This document shows, in pieces, positions 33,345-45,900 of a stretch of 64,000 nt of DNA (within the stretch, counting starts at the first letter, position 1; every line of letters starts with the position of its first letter). The DNA lies in NCBI RefSeq assembly GCF_021130785.1, contig NC_060212.1, positions 150,564,501-150,628,500 on the forward strand. The letters are read 5' to 3'. The stretch is from Homalodisca vitripennis (lineage: Eukaryota > Arthropoda > Insecta > Hemiptera > Cicadellidae). The translations under genes were made by a program, and so were the position numbers. Under the pieces are notes generated by a model that ran no database searches, was not told where the DNA came from, and was given only the letters and a program-made list of their open reading frames with translations.

Positions 33345-33677
33345 GTCGTAGGTGGTTAGTAGACGAATGCAGACGTATTGTGACCTGTATTTCGTAGTTC
33401 AGTTTTAATGATTAGTGTTTTGTATAGTTTTTAATTAACTGCATGTTTTTAGAGTTAGTGAAGTTGTCAAACAAAATGGTGGTTGTGATTCCTGACTTAG
33501 GCGTGCCACAACGCTTTGGTAAGATTTGTTTATTTTAACCTCGTTTGTAATTATGTATTAGGTTAGTTCTTTACCTGAAGAAGAGGTCAGATTGCAGATC
33601 TCGAAACGTAGTGTTACTGATTTCTTGTTTCACTGAACGATGGCAAACGTCCGGAAAAAATCCTGTTTCCTTCATAA
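33345..33677 (+). mobile_element. Solo 3' end of a Penelope-like element
   Basis: The sequence matches the right arm of the 1302-3491 pair from about 3120 to 3452: shared blocks include GGTGGTTAGTAGACGA, TTGTGACCTGTATT, GCGTGCCACAACGCTTT, CAGATTGCAGATCTCGAAAC and GATGGCAAACGTCCGG. It has no coding part. Penelope elements often leave short terminal pieces like this. Divergence from the pair is low, so both belong to one family. Confidence 0.85.
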
Positions 33678-34885
33678 TATTATGTCATTTATGGTCATGA
33701 AAAATCAATGACTTTATTACTTTCTCGTATATACAGGACTTATGTAACGTCTGTATGTCTGTATATAACGAACACTCCAATATGTTTTACTACACAAAGT
33801 AGGCAAAGCCTTCCTAACAAGTAATCGCGGTCCTCTAGTTCCGAATGGCCCTCCCGTGGACACGTGTTGCCTGGGGTTGGCGACGATCCAGTTTGTCGCT
33901 CCCGGCCATTTGTATTGTTTTCACCAATTCGGTTTCTCTTCAATTTATTTTTTACCCTGCTGGGACGATTATGCAAACTCGAGTAAAAATATAACTTACA
34001 CGCGAATAATAACCACATCCCTGCACGATCAGGAGGGTATTGTACTGGAGACAAACAAATAATAAGCTACAGTAACAATTACTTGATTAATTTACGTGAT
34101 AAGTAAATTAGTAACTCAGCCATAATTTTATAAGAAACCCTCCTATGTTTGGAACCCGTCTTAAAGTCCTTACAAGAGCAGTATAATAATAATAATAATG
34201 GCTATTTTGCCCTAACTATAATTCAATAATGCAGAGCTACTGAAGTACAGGTTTACTAAACCCCTCAATCAACAAACGCCTTTAAACAAGAAACATCTCA
34301 AACTCGAATTCTCGTATCACAAAGATTGGATTGCCTTAAAATTAAGATACTTTTAAGTAAGGAAATACATTACCCAGCAGGAATCAATTCTGGCTGGTTT
34401 ATACCTTCCAGTTGAACCTACCACTGGACACAGCACAAATCGATGTATCACTTAAATCTGGGTAACCTTATGGATGACCAGGAGCGGTACATCACTAACT
34501 GCAAATGTCGAGATTCTCGGGTGCAAAGGTAATTTGATAGGTCTAGTCTACTGTTGGATTACTGTTGGAGTTGGTGGGGTTCGTTCCCTAAGTATCAGAA
34601 GTTCTTTCTAGCCTCAGCAAGGGTTTCCAACCTCCTACCTGCTTTGACTGGAGAGGCTGGTTCAGAGCCGGCCTCCCCTTCTTCCGGGGGAGACATGACT
34701 GAGATTGGTGCCCTAATTCTTCCTCATGGATCTCGATAGGAGGCGGTCCCTACCCCCTAACCTTACCCATCCTGAATATCCTGTCACACAGGAAGCAGTG
34801 ATAGTGTTCTTATAGGACTAAGTGCAATTTATGACCTTCTTGTCCTAAGAAAACAAAAAAAAGGAAGATACATTTTTTGTACTGG
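33678..34885. other. No gene recognised; possible LINE 3' UTR at about 34535-34865
   Basis: Most of this is AT-rich. From about 34535 a GC-richer segment runs through GGAGAGGCTGG, TTCTTCCGGGGGAGACATGA and GGATCTCGATAGGAGGCGGT to an A-run at about 34853-34865. The base composition and A-tail suggest a truncated LINE 3' UTR, but no coding part is seen. Confidence 0.35.
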
Positions 34886-35110
34886 CTGAACGTTGGCGAA
34901 CACTATCACTCGTGGGGCTGGAAAATTTTTATCTCTGTCTGTTTATGGTTATCACGATATCCAAGAACGACGTAACCTATAGATTTGATTTTTTTACGAA
35001 GCTTTCTTTGCATATAAACAACATCAAGTTCGATTATAATTCCTGTCTCTTTATGGGATTTGGATGAGCGCTAACAAACATGTTTACCTTGGTCTTATGG
35101 GTAACCGTGA
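34886..35110 (+). repeat. Dispersed repeat family A, copy 2
   Basis: It shares block order with 15742-15945: GGCTGAACGTTGGCGAACAC, CACTCGTGGGGCTGGAAAAT, TCTGTCTGTTT, a GATATCCAAGAACGA block, a TGGATGAGCGCTAACAAAC segment and GGTCTTATGGGTAACC. Confidence 0.55.
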
Positions 35111-35562
35111 TGCCAATAAAACATTGCAGAATAAACCTAGTACAACAATGTGACATTTTAACATGTGACATAAGAACTCGTGTAGCCTAATGAAACAAAC
35201 TAAAGGCTTGAAATTGTGCCTGCAACCGCAACGAAGCCTATTACGCACTAAGTGGTGTGGCGAACCTATACTTTGTGTTCTAGAACATCGCGTCAAACAT
35301 GCCATTTTAATTGTGAGGGCAAACAGACAACATCCTACCCGTAATATTCTCACGATGTTTTTTATCTGTGAGCTATTTGAGTTGTCAAAGATGTTGAGAT
35401 AGTATTCAAAATAAAAAGTCAGAGACGATGTATTCACACCTCTATCTCATGGGTGTTGGCCTAGTCAAAATAACCGACACCATAAATATAACGGTAATGG
35501 AGTGTGTTGTGATTTACACCTCCATCTGGCCAGTTGAACAATGTGGTCACCGCGCAATAATG

Positions 35563-35655
35563 ATACGTGTTCGCTGATGTACGGCGCGTCGCGACGCGCG
35601 TTGTCCCGGCTATTCCTGTCGTCCTGACGCCGCTGCGCCGAACACGCCGTATATT
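35563..35655. repeat. CpG-rich inverted-repeat segment
   Basis: A GC island in AT-rich DNA. The 14-bp perfect palindrome CGCGTCGCGACGCG sits at about 35586-35599, and the outer parts (ATACGTGTTCG and CGAACACGCCGTAT) are imperfect inverted repeats. It may be a tiny MITE. Confidence 0.4.
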
Positions 35656-38600
35656 CTTATTAAGTAGAAGTGAATCTTGACTTCTGTCGGAAGCGGTCTT
35701 TTCACTTTCAATAAAAATTAGTACCAATCAGTTAGCTGTTTCTGGTCAATTGAACTGAACGTTGCGTCGTAGAAAAGAAGCGTCGTAAATGGATTGAAAG
35801 TTTAAGGGGGGATTAAGCACGTCCAATGAGATCTGTACCAGAAACTGAAAATCATTTGTACTGGAGGGATTTTTACTCCTAAACAGGGGACTTAGAATTA
35901 TCTGGGGACTGGGGCCTACTGATAGATTTACTAAATAGGGACAGTGACTATCCCACGTTAAATTTCGTCTTTCAAAATTTTGTAATTAAAAAATATCGTA
36001 ATCACAAAAATTACAACTAGAAATTAAGATTGTATTGTTTCTCAAGACTTACTCTTCTGCTTCAAGAAACTATAATTTTTATTTTGGCCATATTTAATTT
36101 AAGAATTTACCATAAAATATTAAAACTTACCAAAGCTTATCGATTTTCAAGAGTTGATTAAAATTAACTCTTCGAAGGTCACCTACAGCCTTGAAGAGAC
36201 GCTGTTATAGCAAATTTTCGTTTCGGCTATCAACAAAATAAACCTGAAATTGATCAATTAAATTGTAATATCTTTTAGAGTATTTAGTGTATTAAATTAT
36301 TCTAGTGGTGTGGCTAGCACCAAAAAGATGTAAATTGTGCATGGTGTTAATAAATATGATTCTATTTTATTTACTTAACATTCACAAACCCTAAGTAAGG
36401 AATAGTTTGTTCACTAGGGACGCGATTATCCTGAATGCAGTTATCCGAAGCAATCCAAAGTACATTATAAACACGTTTTTATAATTCATTTGTTATTGGT
36501 ATAAATGTAATTTAAATATAAAGCAATGGAACTAAAATCTGTTATAGGTTTTTTTTATAGATCACTGTAGTAGTAAAATCATACTTTTGCGTGCAAAATT
36601 TTCTTTCGTGAGTGCTGTCAATAAACATTTCATAAGTGACATTTTTGCCGAATTATTATTATGTTTTATCAAATAAATTCTTGTTATTTTTCAAACTTAC
36701 GAACACAACTAAATTATAATTTAGTGTTGTATATACATTACCGCTATTATCTTGCTTTCCGTTACGGGATTATTTACATACTAAGGTTATAGATAGCAAA
36801 CGCCGCCCTCGCTGTTGGCGTGTGTGCGTGATGCCACTGCTCAGTTTTTAGATATCAACACACGCCGGAAGCAAGTTTTTAATAGCAGTCCGCCTTATCC
36901 AATATTTCGATTATCTGAAATAGGGTTAGTCCCATCAAGTTTGAATATTCGCTTCCCTTGTGTGTTATTAAATGCGTCTACGGGCTAGGTGAATAACATT
37001 TGATATAAATTCTTTCAACTCCCCATGATCTATTCTTTTACTATCTACTTTTCACTAAACAAATATTTACCTTATAATAACAATATTTTGGTACGTTATA
37101 CAATTAAAGTTCATGACTTAACTGTCGTATATAAACGTTTAAGATCAAAATATGATTAAAAACGTTTTATACAGGTGGTCAAAGAATTATAACACGTTTA
37201 ATTAAGATTCACCAAGGATGACTGATGTTAGGTTAGATCAGACTATATTATATATTTATATAAGAATTTATCAAATTTTATGAAGCTTGTTCAAAAAGTT
37301 TTCATGGGAAAATTAGTTTTGGAGTAACTTTAAGACGTGTTTTTATAAATTTGGTAATAGCATGAACCTATAAGAATTTTTTAGGAACTCTGAATTGTCA
37401 AATTCGTATCTTTCAAAATTTTTATATATCCTAAATGAATTTGGACTGAAGACAACTTCTGTTTGCTCTCGTGCACTTAAGTGATATAACATATTGGCAT
37501 ATAGCACTGCTAATATTATATGGCTAATCCTGTCGTCAAAGTTGATATACAAATTGATTATTAAAACGATGACGTCGCGTCGTCTTTCTGGTCTTTGTTA
37601 TAAAATCCGCCGATATCTCTTTCGCACAATAAATACGTTTATAAACTTTGGTGCTGTGACCGAATCCCTTCTTCAGTTGTTTTCAAGCCAAACCACGCGA
37701 GGGAGTGTCCCTACCACATTAATAATGTTAACCAGAATTAATCCCTACCAGCCTTCGCGGTTAGCTGCATAACAAGGTCTTTGATGCCAAACCAATTTAT
37801 TATCAGTGCCACCCAAGTCTTCTTTCAGATATAGCTTTAATTTATAACTATAGGGTTATAGCGCAAACATATTTTAGTAACTCTACTATACAGAGTGTTC
37901 CAAATTGTATGCACACTGAATGGCTCTTGGAAACTATATGAGATACACCAAAGATTAAGTGGACAAAGATGTGTGTAATAAATAACAAGACCAACAAATA
38001 ATTGTAATGAAGTTATTTATTGGTTGCGTCATACAATCTCTGAGTTTTAAAAACTGTATTTCATTACATTTTTAACAGAACTTAATTGACTCTAAATTTA
38101 AGTTTTTGTAAAAAATGTAATTAAGTTGCTCAACTATTTTTATATGATGATTTTTTTGGATTATAAATGTGATACAATTTGAAACTGACATTATATTGTG
38201 CTAATCAGTCACACACATATCAGTATCAATCGTTTTTAGACTGGCCATCTCTTATAATTTCTGTCTCACTACATATGATACCAATACTAAGCGCAATGAA
38301 ATATCAGTCAGGTTTACCAACCATCCGAATATTATAATAAGAATTCCCTTAAAACAACCATATAAAAATGGTTTTAATTAATTATTTGACGAAGCATACT
38401 AAGAAAGTATAAAATATATAGTATTTTTTAATCCAGTAAAACATAAACTTTCATCTTATTAAGCAAAAAATGGATTTTTGCATTTTAAACATTGTCTTTA
38501 ACCCTACAACTCCTGCTTGCTAGTCTTGAAAAATGATTCATTATAATATTTAAAAAACTAGGAGAAATTTCGTGTTCAAAACGTTCTATATCAGGTACTA

Positions 38601-40861
38601 ATAAGTGAGCTGTGACAGTTTAGAAATATTGACTAAGACAGTTTATAGAACGCAGCGAATGAACGACGGAGCCAAAAATGAACTTATCCACTTAACCACA
38701 TTGATTTGTTGGTATTGATATTAAGCTAAGTTCTAATGTTTACGGTTAAAGATCACTTCGCGGTTTTCTTATATATTGCTACAGTTCAGGTCCTTGAACC
38801 GTTAAATGGACACAATACATCACAATACATACACAATACTGCTAAATACATATAACTCGATACATATGCAATTATTGGATCTATATTTAAAGTTATATAA
38901 AAATTATAAGACAAAAAGTAAAACCCTAGTCTACACAATGAGAGTACATAAATGTTTAGAATACGATGTTGAAATATATTTCTCTTAGCTGACTTTTATT
39001 ATTACTTTTATTCAGTTGTGTGGGTCCGAAGATGTTCTCATTGAGTACGAAAGGCCTCACAAAAATAAAAAGCTTATATTATTGGAGAGTTTGTTTAAAT
39101 TAATATATAATTTCCAGTAAGAAAAGAGCTTCAAGAATGTAATGATATTACTATTTTAATAATTAAATTTTAAAAGATTTTGAATTTGTTGTCTTGAACT
39201 TATAATTTGTATACTTAGTGTTAAAGATATATAGCTCTAAAATAAATTTGGTAAATTTTTGCAAAGCATGCAAAAATCTGTGTAATGGTAGATGATCTCC
39301 TTATATATGAAGCAGAATCTACCAATTTCTCAGCAATGCACTTTGATTGAGGGTTTCATCAAAAATATATGTAAGGCACTGCCCTTCAAAATTCTGATTA
39401 TTAGAAATGCTGAAAACGCCTACTTTGGCCTTGTATATAACCTCGGGGTATTACATACGGGTTGAGATTTTGGGGCAGTTTTTACAAAAATAAACATGAA
39501 AGAATATTTCTAAATCGAAAGAAAGTTGTTTAATTTCTTTCCAATTTAAAGTTTAGTAGGTCATACAAAAATGCATCCAGAGGGCTTGGATTGCTGACGT
39601 TACATTGTCTCTATATATGTCCCCCTATACTGCCGACCCAAATGTGAGAATAGTTCGTTGAAGTGACGTCTATCATTAGGGGACTAGAGGCATGGAAAAC
39701 TTGCGTGTCTATCCAAGAACATATAACAAGCACTATCGAACATTTCCCTCCCCAAGTTGGTGTCAAAATAATCAATCGACTCCCTGTAGAATCAAAAACA
39801 CAAAATGAACAAAAAGTTAAAAACTCGACTATAAAACCTTTTGGTGACTAAAGCGCCTTATTCAGTTGGACAGTTCATTATAAGAACTGGCTGCGATTAA
39901 ACATTAAACCAAATTTAAAATTTCATCCTGTATTTCTATATATAATAAAACTGTTTTGGATGAGACTGTGTGATGGAATAAAATGTAAAAAATATGAATG
40001 TGTTAATGACTGGTTAGTTATATTTTATGACTTAATTTGTTTGAAAACTTAAATCATATTTGTATTTAGACTTAGGGTATTTACGTATTTGCCGCTTATA
40101 ATACGATTACTGTCACAATTGTTTATACAATACTTCAATATGTGATATTATTATCATTAATACTCTGATGAATTTGAGTGGCAGTTACCTTTAATAATAT
40201 ACACTAAATAACTTATACCAACTTATATTGCTAACTCTATGTTTTTCCAAAGCAGTTAATGTTTTAGAAAAGTTAAAGTACTAGGTATTAATCCTCAGTT
40301 TTCAAAACGTTTCAAATAATGATAATATAGTGCGTAATGTGATATTACTATCTTAAACATGTCCGAATTGTTCTCTACCCTCAAACAACTTGTGAAAGCC
40401 CTCATATATGTCCCACTAATCTAGTGTTTAGAGTTGATTCCCAATGTTGGCAAGAGAGATTGTCCAAGTAAGAGGCGTAAACAAGTTCTAACGAATCACC
40501 AATATTTCTGATTGCTTCTTCATCTTCTCCGAGATCTTGAAAGCGTTTGTCTAACTGTTACTCGGAAACTTCCATAAAATGCTTTAATATACAAGATTGT
40601 ACAGATCGTGAAACTTCTAAAAGTAACTGGTAAAATGTTAAAAGAATATTGTAAATACAAATACTTTGCCCTAATAAAAAAGAATATTATTGCAATACGG
40701 TTACAATGGTACATCTATAGCCTCTTTTGAGAAATGTAAGGTCGTGTTATATAATCTAATAAACTTTTCTTCAAGTCAGAATTGACGAATTGAATTCCAA
40801 AACGCGTTCATACAATTCCCTCGTCGTCTCAATTGTAACTGAACTCCATCTTTAGAATGGA

Positions 40862-40863
<2 letters not shown>
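35656..40863. other. Intron stretch with no recognised gene
   Basis: AT-rich, with no supported coding, RNA or repeat boundary. A word TACAGAGTGTTCCAAATTGT near 37888 resembles the end word in 13890-14240, so an old mobile-element end may lie here. Confidence 0.5.

Positions 40864-40864
<1 letters not shown>

Positions 40865-40938
<74 letters not shown>
40865..40938. repeat. (CA)n microsatellite
   Basis: About 37 uninterrupted AC dinucleotides. Confidence 0.97.
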
Positions 40939-40940
<2 letters not shown>

Positions 40941-41750
40941 AGTATTGCCTTTACGAGAAAAAAATATTTATACGAGAAAAATTTAACCTGGACGAGCTTA
41001 GTTGAAATGGTAGTTGTTTCTTAACGCTACAAGACATGAACTCCCTACTGCTTTTACACCAACTTCCTTCTTATTAAGAATTGGTGGAATAAAATCCATC
41101 CCTTACATCGCTGACCCTATCAGTATCTGACGTATTCCGTCAGACCCCAAATATCATCATAATGCCCAACTTTCAGGGACAGATTTACGCAATCATCATC
41201 TGTGCCCAACTGGAAATGAAGATGTGATAGGCTACATGAGTAAGGACATGGTCACCATTTCAAGCAATGAACTCATGCTTAGAATTAGGACACAATCATT
41301 GCCAAATAGTCTTCAAAATTCTCAAAACTTGCATTGATTAATTATAATATAATCTTTGATATTACGTAACAGACATAGTAACCTCATTCTAGACCAGATG
41401 GGATAATCAGGGAATTTTACGATATGAGATTAAATACTATTTCTGCTTGCTCAATGCACCCTGTAATTGCATCAAACAAGTCTGTGAAAACGTCTTTCAG
41501 TAATAACACCTTACCGACGCAGAACACAGAAAACTCTGGCAACTCAAACTTAGTTTAAAGCGGAGCTTCTGATGCGCGGCTGCCAGATGACTAGAGTGCT
41601 CTTAAAAACCGTTTCTTATAAACCGAATCCTAACTACCGACAAGATGAAACCTTATGACACATGCTTATGCAAACTGACTGGCATTTGATCTGGAAGTTG
41701 AACTGGAAATGTATAATTAGCTTTGAACCACAAAAGAAACATCTAATGTA
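40939..41750. other. No gene recognised
   Basis: Unique-looking intron sequence before the 130-bp array. Nothing was supported. Confidence 0.4.
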
Positions 41751-42940
41751 GTTGAACGCCGCAGACAACAAATTACAAGGCGGAGTTACAACCAATCAAG
41801 CGAGCACGAGCACTACAGGACAGCAATTTGTCTGTTCTTGTACTCTAGATACCCAGCAGTTCCACAAGTAGTATTGATATGTTGAACAGTCCAGACAACA
41901 AATTACAAGGCGGAGTTACAACCAATCAAGTGAGCACGAGCACTACAGGACAGCAATTTGTCTGTTCTTGTACTCTAGATACCCAGCACTTCCACAAGTA
42001 GTATTGATATGTTGAACAGTCCAGACAACAAATTACAAGGCGGAGTTACAACCAATCAAGTGAGCACGAGCACTACAGGACAGCAATTTGTCTGTTCTTG
42101 TACTCTAGATACCCAGCAGTTCCACAAGTAGTATTGATATGTTGAACAGTCCAGACAACAAATTACAAGGCGGAGTTACAACCAATCAAGTGAGCACGAG
42201 CACTACAGGACAGCAATTTGTCTGTTCTTGTACTCTAGATACCCAGCAGTTCCACAAGTAGTATTGATATTTTGAACAGTCCAGACAACAAATTACAAGG
42301 CGGAGTTACAAACCAATCAAGTGAGCACGAGCACTACAGGACAGCAATTTGTCTGTTCTTGTACTCTAGATACCCAGCAGTTCCACAAGTAGTATTGATA
42401 TGTTGAACAATCCAGACAACAAATTACAAGGCGGAGTTACAACCAATCAAGTGAGCACGAGCACTACAGGACAGCAATTTGTCTGTTCTTGTACTCTAGA
42501 TACCCAGCAGTTCCACAAGTAGTATTGATATGTTGAACCGTCCATACAACAAATTACAAGGCGGAGTTACAACCAATCAAGTGAGCACGAGCACTACAGG
42601 ACAGCAATTTGTCTGTTCTTGTACTCTAGATACCAGCAGTTCCACAAGTAGTATTGATATGTTGAACAGTCCAGACAACAAATTACAAGGCGGAGTTACA
42701 ACCAATCAAGTGAGCACGAGCACTACAGGACAGCAATTTGTCTGTTCTTGTACTCTAGATACCCAGCAGTTCCACAAGTAGTATTGATATGTTGAACAGT
42801 CCAGACAACAAATTACAAGGCGGAGTTACAACCAATCAAGTGAGCACGAGCACTACAGGACAGCAATTTGTCTGTTCTTGTACTCTAGATACCCAGCAGT
42901 TCCACAAGTAGTATTGATATGTTGAACCGTCCAGACAAAT
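41751..42940. repeat. Tandem repeat, nine 130-bp units
   Basis: Units start near 41751, 41881, 42011, 42141, 42271, 42402, 42532, 42661 and 42791, with a partial tenth from 42921. Each contains GTTGAACAGTCCAGACAACA, AATTACAAGGCGGAGTTACA, GAGCACGAGCACTACAGGAC and CAGTTCCACAAGTAGTATTG. Single-base indels (131 and 129 bp) break the frame, and short frames across it are not genes. Units are almost identical, so expansion or homogenisation is recent. Confidence 0.95.
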
Positions 42941-45900
42941 ACTTCAATAGTACAATGTTCAAAACGTGAGGTTAAATTCAAAAAGGCATTCAACATTTTG
43001 TAGAGAGTCTATTTTTCAGAACTTGTGCAGTTCAATTGCCCATTGAGGTTCTACAGTTTTGACACGAGGGGCAGTTAAGAAAGCTAAGGAGACAACATTT
43101 CAGGAGTACTTATTTATAACAAATATTCTTCCGTTCATTTACAACTGTTATGATTAGCAATCACTTTATTTGAGCTATGAGGAATCACTGAATATTCAGA
43201 GTTAAACATAATAATTGTATTTTATTATGGACAATGATATGTGCACGAAGAAATCATAATTAACATGCGCGGTATGTGATCATCAAAGAACACTGGTTCT
43301 TATAAAATTTTTGTTCCACTTAAGCTAATGAGAAGCATGATTACATTTTCTAAGGTGTCTATGAAAGGATATGATCATGTAATGAAGTTTTTTTTTTTTT
43401 AATTCTATGAATTTTTATTGAGATCGGAAGGAACATACATCTTTCCTAGGACACATTAACTCGTTTTTTAACCCTAATTCTCTATCCATGAGCAAATTAC
43501 CGGAACCCTTAGAGTGCCACCTAGTTTTAAAATTACATCCCAAAATTTCCAAAAATTACAAAATAAGAAAAAAAAAAAAAAAGTAGAAAATGACCATTTC
43601 CCCAAGATATTGCAAGAAGTGCTGTGGTATTTTTAATGTTTATACATTTGAAAAAAATAGTTATTTTTACATAAAGATTGTTCAAAGTGCATTTAATTAT
43701 AGTGCACAAAATAGTATAAGTTTAAGTAAAATATTAACTAAATAGAAACAGAATTTTTAGAAATTTTTTTAATTAATAACAAAATCTTACTTTTATGTTA
43801 CGTACAATTATGGAATATTAAACTAAAGTACATTTAAATAGGAACAACTCCTGAAAGTTTCAATAGTATACGTTTACTTTTGTGTTACAATGTCATTTTA
43901 CACTAAAAATGTGTAGCATATTTATGCATTCTCTAAGTTTCAATCTTATTTTCGATCACATAATTATTACTCGAATATTACATGAATTCACTACATATTT
44001 ATATTTAATGTGGTGGAAGTTTAGCAAAGATATTAAAATAAATAACGCCGAAAAAAATAAAATACGAAGAACGATATATTGGCGTAATGTATTTTTCTGT
44101 ACAACAGACTGCAACGATATATCGTTGCGTGGTATTAAAAAGCCTAAACCATTACTTTTGGATTCAGTGGAATAGATTTACTCTAAAAATTGCTATTTTT
44201 GATATATTGCTCGATCTGAGCCAATCAGTTTAATTGAGCAGTTAATTGAGGGTCCAGTCAACAGATTAAGCTAGAGATGCATTTCGCCCCGCAAATTGTA
44301 CTTTATATGTCTGGCCATCAGATCATGCTGTGAACAATGTTCCAGAGAGAATTTAGTGGTCCTCTTTTCCGTCCCCAATCCAGTCACAAAATGATTGTAC
44401 TATGAGTATTATAACTGCCAATAATGGCCTGTATTAGACTGTGGCTAACAAGCTTAGTAATCTACAATGCAGTTTCTGGACAATGAGTTGTCGTAAAATA
44501 CAAAGCCGCTCTGACATGACTAATGGTATCGTGTACAATCGCAAAACAAAACTAAAACACTCTGATAAAGTTCACAGAAAATATTCAGTGTGGCGCTAGC
44601 CTACTGTGGATGCGGTGGCCATGATTCATCATTTATGCCCTTGTTTTTCCAATACACAGCATCTGAATCACTTTCCCTTTCCCTGTTTACATCGCCGCTC
44701 CATGCCAACTGCTGGCGCACTTTGGTCGATGTTATATCCAAAAACTTCCTTCCTTCCTTCCTGGGGAATAACAGCTAAATCGTCAACGACGTCCTGTATT
44801 TGTGACCACTGTACTTTACCACACAACTTCAACATATCATAAGGTTACGTCCACTTGTTATAAATAAATATTTCAAATGTACTTCATCTTCTCTACGCTA
44901 TCGAAAGGAATTGGTTGGCTTGGCATTAGATTTTTATTTTTATTTAATGTTAACGTACTATATTACTTAGCACTTTTGCTCTTACCAAATTTTATCGTTA
45001 ATTAAGTGGCAATGGACCTCTTGGGCCAAAAAACACGTTTTTGTACCAAAATGTATGTCCACATCATTGTTTTATTGAAATAAAATATGAAAACTTAGAA
45101 ATTAAAAATTGTTAGTGCTTTTTATTTTAACTATCTTGCGTAAATACCTTAAAATATGAAAAACCTTTTAATGGCAACTTACATACTCTAATCTAATAAA
45201 TAAGAGTACACGTAAAACGAAACCATTGACGAGTACAAAATAGTTTTATTTTCTTTATGTAAAAAACTAATGATATATTTCTTTATATTTGTCCAAACAC
45301 GTTTGCCACCAAAGGTCACAGTAACATTATGTGATGTGTCTCCGAACATCATACACTGCGCTGGTTAAATCGATTTTAGATTTGGTACACTTTTGATGCT
45401 AAATTCATAGCCTTTAGGATAATAATTTTAAAATATGTTAACTTTTGCAATATGTACATGATTTATAGTTTTAAATTTATTTATTAATTAACTTATTTTT
45501 ATTGTATTGTGATTTAAGAAATTTATATTTTTGTCATTAAATAGAATTAAAGAAAATTACGAATTCCCATAACAATTTCACGTGGTGTAACCAATGTTTT
45601 ATGTGTTTAGGGAAATTATATTAAAGGGCTAAGAATTTAAATTACAAATTATTTGTAACGCCCAAAAATCGATAAATTGATTTTCACAACACGTTAAATA
45701 ATTAACATCGCTCACTATAAACATAATCACATAATTTTGAGATATGAATTGTTACAGCTTACTATAGTGCTAGATTTGTGTTAAAGTTTAATCAATTTCC
45801 CCATACTATGCCCAATTTATGCTGGCTATTTTTAAACCCAAAATACGCAATACAAATCTCAACAAGAAATTAATTGTACACTTACTCCACAATTTTAAAT

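Noticed and set aside
42530..42781. 83-codon frame in the 130-bp array
   Set aside because: It exists only where one-base indels happen to keep the frame open; other units break it.
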